Shown here: positions 50,312-55,031 of the stretch, piece after piece | Position numbering within the stretch: position 1 is the first letter of the stretch | Layout: each line of letters starts with the position of its first letter | Source: Desulfobulbaceae bacterium | Lineage (GTDB): Bacteria; Desulfobacterota; Desulfobulbia; Desulfobulbales; Desulfobulbaceae | Assembly (NCBI GenBank): GCA_003508005.1 | Contig: DNUE01000042.1 | Location: 18,018-73,048 of the forward strand | DNA: 55,031 nucleotides | Reading direction: 5' to 3' | Notes under the pieces: generated by a model | Told to the model about the DNA's origin: nothing | The model's input: the letters and a program-made list of their open reading frames with translations, nothing else | The model's database searches: none | Translations under genes and position numbers: made by a program

Positions 50312-52282
50312 TCAGTTCACCCCCTCTGCGTCATCATCAGTAGGGACCAGTACATACGCCACGTCCTGCCCCTTGGCCAACCTGTCCTTGAAATAGGCCT
50401 CGAGTACTGCCCGTGCTATCGGGGCGGCAGCTGAACCTCCGTGCAGGCCATGCTCGACGAGAACCGTCACCGCGATTTCCGGATTTTCCGCAGGGGCAAA
50501 ACAGGTGAACCAGGCATGATCGCGATACTTGTAGGGAATTTCCTCCTCCTCCAAATGCTCGTATTGCTTGAGCCTGACCACCTGCCCGGTCCCGGTCTTA
50601 CCAGCCACGGTGATATTGGGTAGCCTGGCCGACTTCCCGGTGCCCCGCTGACCGTTAACCGCCTCCACCAACCCCTCCCGCACCAATTTCATGTTCTGTC
50701 CCTGGCCGATAAATCGTTCCTGCACCTCCGGGGCAAAGGTCTTCAGGACCCGTCCGTCGGGATCGCGGACGCTCTCGATCAGGCTCGGTCGGTACAGGGT
50801 CCCACCATTGGCCAGGACCGCGGTCATCATGCAAATCTGGATCGGAGTTGCCAAATCATACCCCTGACCGATGGCAATGGAAATGGTTTCGCCCTCGTAC
50901 CATTTGGTATTATATTTTCTTTTTTTCCAGTCCGAGGTCGGCACCACCCCGCTCTTTTCATGCTCCATGTCCACGCCGGTCTTCCGGCCAAGGCCGAGGC
51001 GCTGTGCATAACTGGCCAGCCGGTCAACCCCTAGCTTCTGGCCGACAGTATAGAAATAGACGTCGCAGGATTCGGACAGAGCCCGCAGCAGGCTAACGGA
51101 ACCGTGTCCTCCTTTTTTCCAGCAGCGAAAGGTCCTGTTGCCAAACTGAAAATGACCCGGGCAGAAAATGGTGGTATCCGGGGTAATGATGCCCTCGCCG
51201 AGCCCGGCAAGAGCTGTGACGATTTTGTATGTCGAGGCCGGCGGATACTGTCCCTGCACCACCTTGTTGATCAGGGGGTGACGCGGGTCGTCCAGCATGG
51301 CCTGCCAGGCCTTGCTCGAGATGCCGCCGATAAATTCATCAAGTTTCAGCTGGGGTGAACTGGCCGCGGTCAGCACCCGGCCGCTGTTTACCTCAACGGC
51401 CACCACAGCGCCGGCCTTGTTCTCCTGCTCCATGAGTTCCTCGGCGGCACGCTGCAGTTCCATGTTGATGGTCAGCTGCAGATCGGAGCCCGACAGAGGT
51501 TCAACACCTTTCAGAGCCTTCTGTTCAAAGCCGAGGGCGTTGACCTCCATGTACTCCCGCCCCTTTTCCCCCCGGAGATCATCCTCATACAGTTTTTCCA
51601 GACCCATCTTGCCGATCTGATCGCCCTGCTTGTACACTTTCGGATCGCCGGCCTCGAGTTCCGCCGCGTTGATCTCCCCCAGGTAGCCGATCAGGTGCGA
51701 GGCATAATTGCCGTAGTGATAGACCCGCAGGGGCACCACTTCGATCCTGATCCCAGGCAGATCCAGGTTGTTGTTTTCAATGACGGCCACCTTTTCCCAG
51801 TCAATATCCTCGGCCAGCCTGATGGGAAAATGTCCAGGGGTGCCGACCATTTTTCTGATCCGGTCGAGGATGACCGTTACCTCTACATCAAGGATTCCCG
51901 CGATCTTTTTGACCAATTCATCATCGAGGCGGTTGTCTTCCCGGCTCAACACGACGTTGAATGACGGACGATTGGTGACGATTTCCCGGCCCTCGCGGTC
52001 ATAGACATTTCCCCGGGGCGGAGCCACCTCCACATACCTGACCCGGTTGTTATCCGCCAGGCTGATATAGGTTTCGCCCTCCTGGATCTGCAGATACCAA
52101 AGCCTTGCAACCAGCAAGGCGAAAAAGGTGATGATCACGGCCGAGGAGAGCAGCGACCGCTTCTTCAGAAAATCAAGTTCCGCATCGTCAGAGGGAGTGA
52201 TGATCGTCAACGGCGTAGCCGGGTCAAGGAGGGGGGGCTGCTTCTTTTCTGTTTTCCGGCGGCGATTGCGAACGTTGCCCAT
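50312..52282 (-). CDS. mrdA: Penicillin-binding protein 2 (rod-shape transpeptidase)
   Basis: 656-aa class B PBP. Cytoplasmic basic tail, anchor (SSAVIITFFALLVARLWYLQ, about 46-65), pedestal domain with APPRGNVYDREGREI, and transpeptidase domain with catalytic PPASTYKIV, SESCDVYFY (the SCD form usual in PBP2) and KTGTGQVV. It cross-links new wall for elongation with RodA. The ATG at 52282 shares one base with the mreD stop (TGATG); a GTG one codon earlier is possible. The C-terminus ends in an acidic tail. Confidence 0.96.
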   Translation of the reverse strand: MGNVRNRRRKTEKKQPPLLDPATPLTIITPSDDAELDFLKKRSLLSSAVIITFFALLVARLWYLQIQEGETYISLADNNRVRYVEVAPPRGNVYDREGREIVTNRPSFNVVLSREDNRLDDELVKKIAGILDVEVTVILDRIRKMVGTPGHFPIRLAEDIDWEKVAVIENNNLDLPGIRIEVVPLRVYHYGNYASHLIGYLGEINAAELEAGDPKVYKQGDQIGKMGLEKLYEDDLRGEKGREYMEVNALGFEQKALKGVEPLSGSDLQLTINMELQRAAEELMEQENKAGAVVAVEVNSGRVLTAASSPQLKLDEFIGGISSKAWQAMLDDPRHPLINKVVQGQYPPASTYKIVTALAGLGEGIITPDTTIFCPGHFQFGNRTFRCWKKGGHGSVSLLRALSESCDVYFYTVGQKLGVDRLASYAQRLGLGRKTGVDMEHEKSGVVPTSDWKKRKYNTKWYEGETISIAIGQGYDLATPIQICMMTAVLANGGTLYRPSLIESVRDPDGRVLKTFAPEVQERFIGQGQNMKLVREGLVEAVNGQRGTGKSARLPNITVAGKTGTGQVVRLKQYEHLEEEEIPYKYRDHAWFTCFAPAENPEIAVTVLVEHGLHGGSAAAPIARAVLEAYFKDRLAKGQDVAYVLVPTDDDAEGVN

Positions 52283-52830
52283 CACTCTTCTCCCTCCTGC
52301 CGGAAAACGTTGCCTGACCGCCTCCCCAGCACCCTGACCGAAAGTGGACTGTGCTGCAGTCGACTGTCGATGAACTCAAAAAACCTGAACAGGGGAAAGG
52401 CAAAAAGCATCAGGAGCAGGACCCGGAGCAGCATCATGGGCCAGGACCAGGGGATAGGGACGTCAGGCTTCAGAAAGGTTATTGCGAGAAAGGCCGCCTT
52501 GTTGACCAGCAGATAGCTGACTCCGACAAACGGAACCTGATAGTATGATTCCCGGACCGGCATCTTGACCACCAGTATTTTCAACAGGGCAAAGGCAGCA
52601 AGGCAGATTGCCGGATAGATGCCCAGGATGACTCCGGAGAACACGTCCATGGCCACGCTGACCGGCAAGAGGACGAGCAGGCCGCGGAACAGATCAAAAC
52701 GGTATGCCAGGTAGGCAACCAGAATATAGAACAAATCCGGCGCCGCAACCCAGACCGGGTTGAGCATGAATACCGTGGTCTGCAAAACGATAAGAAGCAG
52801 GCCCAGGAAGATAAAGACAAGGACAGCCAT
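52282..52830 (-). CDS. mreD: Rod shape-determining protein MreD
   Basis: 182-aa polytopic inner-membrane protein with about five helices. Recognised by TTVFMLNPVWVAAPDLFYILVAYLAYRF when split at residue 30, the conserved PDL, and DVFSGVILGIYP. It is small and variable in the family; position between mreC and mrdA is strong support. Start ATG at 52830 overlaps the mreC stop (TGATG). Confidence 0.93.
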   Translation of the reverse strand: MAVLVFIFLGLLLIVLQTTVFMLNPVWVAAPDLFYILVAYLAYRFDLFRGLLVLLPVSVAMDVFSGVILGIYPAICLAAFALLKILVVKMPVRESYYQVPFVGVSYLLVNKAAFLAITFLKPDVPIPWSWPMMLLRVLLLMLFAFPLFRFFEFIDSRLQHSPLSVRVLGRRSGNVFRQEGEE

Positions 52831-53684
52831 CACTGCTCGGCAAAGGGTATTTCCTTCTGGATGACCAGGAGATCTTCCAGGGTCAGAAAATCAACGGCCG
52901 GGGTCACCTCGATCTCGAGGAACATCCCCCGCCGCTGTTTCATGACCTTGGACACCACTCCCACCGTCATGCCGGGGGGGAAGAGACCGCCGTACCCCGC
53001 GGTGACCACCTGGTCGCCCTCCTGGACGTCCACGGTCTTCAGGACATACTCGAGGCTGCAGGTCAGCGAGCCTGCCCCCTTGAGAATCCCCCGGACCCTG
53101 GATTTCTGGAGGAGCACATCAATGGCACTGCTTGGCGAAATGGCCAGCAGCACCTTGGCGAAGTTGGGCGAAACGGCGAACACCTGGCCGACCACCCCAT
53201 CGCCGGTCACCACCGGCATGCCCTTGGCAACTCCGTCGCTGGAACCCCGGTCAATGACAACGCTTCGAAACCAAAGCGAGGGATCCTTGCCGGTTATACG
53301 AGCGGCCACTGTAGGCTGCTCAGAGGCCTCCTTGAATTCCAGAAGTTTGCGCAGGCGGGTATTGGTCGCCATGGCCTCGCGATTCTTGTTTGCCGCTTCC
53401 CGGCATTCCTGCAACTCCTTCCACAGACGCTTGTTCTCCTCGCGAGAGGCGAACAGATCAACGTAATCTCTTCTGAAGGCATGCAGATGGTCGATCGCGC
53501 GGGCAAAAACCAGCTGCACCGGGCCGGCGACCTCGGCAACCAGCCGGTGCAGGGTTCCGAATTTCTGGCTGCCCAGGCTGGAAACGAGAAAAATCAGCAC
53601 CAGAGGCAACAACACCCCTGACAGCAGGACGATTTTGATGGACCTGCCGCTGCCGCTTCGTTTGCCGTTACCATTCTTTCTCAT
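52830..53684 (-). CDS. mreC: Rod shape-determining protein MreC
   Basis: 284-aa periplasmic scaffold that activates PBP2/RodA. A basic N-terminus and one helix (IVLLSGVLLPLVLIFLVSSL), then a coiled coil (FASREENKRLWKELQECREA) and the double beta-barrel with VVIDRGSSDGVAKGMPVVTGDGVVGQV, SPSSAIDVLLQKS, and DQVVTAGYGGLFPPGMTVGVV. GAGAAAG-like sequence lies upstream. mreB ends 82 bases earlier. Confidence 0.96.
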   Translation of the reverse strand: MRKNGNGKRSGSGRSIKIVLLSGVLLPLVLIFLVSSLGSQKFGTLHRLVAEVAGPVQLVFARAIDHLHAFRRDYVDLFASREENKRLWKELQECREAANKNREAMATNTRLRKLLEFKEASEQPTVAARITGKDPSLWFRSVVIDRGSSDGVAKGMPVVTGDGVVGQVFAVSPNFAKVLLAISPSSAIDVLLQKSRVRGILKGAGSLTCSLEYVLKTVDVQEGDQVVTAGYGGLFPPGMTVGVVSKVMKQRRGMFLEIEVTPAVDFLTLEDLLVIQKEIPFAEQ

Positions 53685-53766
53685 GGGGAGAAAAATCTGC
53701 CGTCAGCATTCCATGGATACTTGCCTGAAAAACAGAGCATGAGGGAACTGCGCCGGGCGGTCCGGT

Positions 53767-54804
53767 TCAGTCAATAGCGATTTCCCGCAGGATCTCGATG
53801 TTATCGAGGGCACGGCCAGAACCCAGGACGACGGAGGACAGAGGGTCATCAGCCACAATGATCGGCATGCCGGTCTCCTCCATCAGCAGCTTATCCAGGT
53901 TTTTCAAGAGGGCGCCACCGCCGGTAAGGACAATGCCCTGGTCCACGATATCGGCGGAGAGTTCGGGCGGAGTCAACTCCAGGGCCACCCGCACTGCATC
54001 GACGATTACATCGACCTGCTCGGCGATGGCGGCCTGGATCTCCTTGGAGGTAATGGTCAGGGTCTTGGGCACCCCGGACACCAGATCCCGGCCCTTGACA
54101 TCCATGGTCTCATAGGGCTCTTCGGGCTTGACGTTGCCGATGGTGGTCTTGATCAGCTCCGCGGTCCGCTCGCCGATAGCCAGGTTGTGCTTGCGCTTGA
54201 TATATTGGAGGATGGCCTGATCCATCTTGTCACCGGCGACCCGGACGGACTTGGCATAGACAATACCGGCGAGAGAGATCACCGCGACCTCGGTCGTACC
54301 GCCGCCGATGTCGATGATCATATTGGCGGTGGGCTCGGTTATGGGCAGATCAGCGCCGATGGCCGCGGCCATGGGCTCCTCGATCAAATAAACCTCCCTG
54401 GCGCCTGCCGACTCAGCGGATTCCCGGACGGCCCGTTTTTCCACCTGGGTGATGCCCGAAGGCACCGAGATGATAATCCTTGGGTGGACCAGAGTACGCC
54501 GGTTATGAACCTTGTTGATAAAGTAGCGAAGCATGGCCTCGGTCACCTCGAAGTCGGCGATAACGCCGTCCTTCATGGGACGGATGGCCATGATATTGCC
54601 CGGCGTCTTGCCTAGCATTTCCTTGGCCTCCTTGCCCACGGCCAGTACCCGGTTCCCGCGGGCATCCTGTCGGACCGCCACCACCGAGGGTTCCCTGAGA
54701 ACAATCCCCTTGCCCTTGACATAGAGGACGGTATTCGCTGTGCCGAGGTCAATTGCCAGATCGTTGGACATCCAGCCAAAAAGAAAATTAAACGGAGAAA
54801 ACAT
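53767..54804 (-). CDS. mreB: Rod shape-determining actin MreB
   Basis: 345-aa bacterial actin that directs lateral wall synthesis. Phosphate-1 NDLAIDLGTANTVLYVKGKG, RPMKDGVIADFEVTEAML, phosphate-2 NMIIDIGGGTTEVAVISLAG, and GIVLTGGGALLKNLDKLL are full matches to the family. First gene of the mreBCD-mrdA-rodA operon. The ATG at 54804 has AAGGTG about 9 bases upstream; MSNDLA at codon 12 is a less likely start. Confidence 0.98.
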   Translation of the reverse strand: MFSPFNFLFGWMSNDLAIDLGTANTVLYVKGKGIVLREPSVVAVRQDARGNRVLAVGKEAKEMLGKTPGNIMAIRPMKDGVIADFEVTEAMLRYFINKVHNRRTLVHPRIIISVPSGITQVEKRAVRESAESAGAREVYLIEEPMAAAIGADLPITEPTANMIIDIGGGTTEVAVISLAGIVYAKSVRVAGDKMDQAILQYIKRKHNLAIGERTAELIKTTIGNVKPEEPYETMDVKGRDLVSGVPKTLTITSKEIQAAIAEQVDVIVDAVRVALELTPPELSADIVDQGIVLTGGGALLKNLDKLLMEETGMPIIVADDPLSSVVLGSGRALDNIEILREIAID

Positions 54805-54832
54805 TCCGATTCACCTTGAAAAAAAATCAAAT

Positions 54833-54846
54833 GTATCTGCAGATAC
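54833..54846. promoter_or_regulatory. 14-bp perfect palindrome in the mreB leader
   Basis: GTATCTGCAGATAC lies 29 bases before the mreB start and downstream of its promoter. It could be an operator or a short hairpin. Confidence 0.3.
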
Positions 54847-54892
54847 GGGACACGCCGCCGGTCAACATGACACGGAGAGAGCTGAATAAAAT

Positions 54893-54921
54893 ATATTACC
54901 CGCTTTGCATGAAATACGCAA
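54893..54921 (-). promoter_or_regulatory. Promoter of the mre operon
   Basis: Minus strand TTGCGT (54921-54916), 17 bases, TAATAT (54898-54893), with a leader of about 80 bases to the mreB ATG. Confidence 0.6.
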
Positions 54922-54961
54922 TGCATACCGCCTGACAAAACGAAAAAAACTCTGAATATAC

Positions 54962-54990
54962 TTGACAGAGGGACTGAAAGAGGGTAACAG
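54962..54990 (+). promoter_or_regulatory. Promoter of the tRNA-Ala transcript
   Basis: TTGACA (54962-54967), 17 bases, TAACAG (54985-54990), 17 bases before the tRNA 5' end. Confidence 0.6.
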
Positions 54991-55007
54991 AAGCCCAATT
55001 TTCGAAA

Positions 55008-55031
55008 GGGGCTATAGCTCAGCTGGGAGAG
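55008..55031 (+). tRNA. tRNA-Ala, 5' part only (cut by the window edge)
   Basis: GGGGCTATAGCTCAGCTGGG then AGAG: a typical bacterial tRNA-Ala acceptor strand, position 8-9 TA, and D-arm. The anticodon lies beyond the window, so the isoacceptor cannot be named. Confidence 0.85.

Overview
The window looks like chromosomal, GC-rich DNA from an anaerobic Desulfobacterota bacterium, most likely of the Desulfobulbales. The reasons are: a tmRNA tag reading ADDYNYAVAA (from memory the tag of Desulfotalea-type bacteria), a multiheme nitrite reductase, an anaerobic-type cobaltochelatase (CbiK), a selenocysteine-containing rhodanese lipoprotein, many small c-di-GMP-type effectors, and an ACT/UPF0210 pair typical of anaerobes. 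No intact insertion sequence, prophage or CRISPR array is visible; it is mostly core genome with a few unusual genes.

Layout. 1-5.7 kb (minus): tmRNA (cut by the window edge), smpB, a GspE/PilB-type ATPase, and an AlgI/AlgJ-like polysaccharide O-acetylation pair. 5.9-12.7 kb: an AsmA protein (plus), then on the minus strand a TPR/MshEN protein, a 14-helix MFS pump and an NtrC-type regulator whose GAFTGA loop reads GVFIGA. 12.8-14.6 kb: nrfA (ammonia-forming nitrite reductase) with a strong terminator and a possible sigma54 promoter and enhancer-like inverted repeat. 14.7-24.2 kb (minus): a cobalamin riboswitch with intrinsic terminator ahead of a complete outer-to-inner-membrane uptake system (btuB, exbB, exbD, tonB, btuF, btuC, btuD), followed by cbiK-surE-nfo, which also has its own sigma70-type promoter.

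24.3-37.9 kb (mostly plus): truA and a U32 peptidase; a 600-base regulatory region with a promoter, a 15-bp AT-rich inverted repeat and a nested hairpin RNA leader; the selenoprotein (447 aa with UGA decoded at residue 193, SECIS-like loop just downstream); ACT and UPF0210 proteins; YqaA; cyclopropane fatty acid synthase; an MFS carrier (minus); a rhomboid protease; hflK-hflC. 38.0-41.0 kb: an unknown zinc-ribbon protein overlapping thiE (minus) and citrate synthase (plus) behind a near-consensus promoter.

41.1-47.9 kb (minus): a MamK-like actin overlapping an N-acetylmuramoyl-L-alanine amidase, behind a perfect TTGACA-17-TATAAT promoter; a PilZ protein with a 45-aa partner; DNA polymerase I; and a ribosome hibernation factor fused to a cold-shock domain. 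48.1-55.0 kb: hemH (plus), then the rod-shape operon mreB-mreC-mreD-mrdA-rodA (minus), and at the right edge the start of a tRNA-Ala with its promoter.

The most notable items are the Sec-containing triple rhodanese and the structured leader before it, the MamK-like actin/amidase pair in a cell that also has MreB, the non-canonical NtrC-type regulator beside nrfA, the triple MshEN-motif protein, and paired inverted hexamer repeats at two distant intergenic sites. All functional statements come from reading the sequence and remembered family features; no database search was run.
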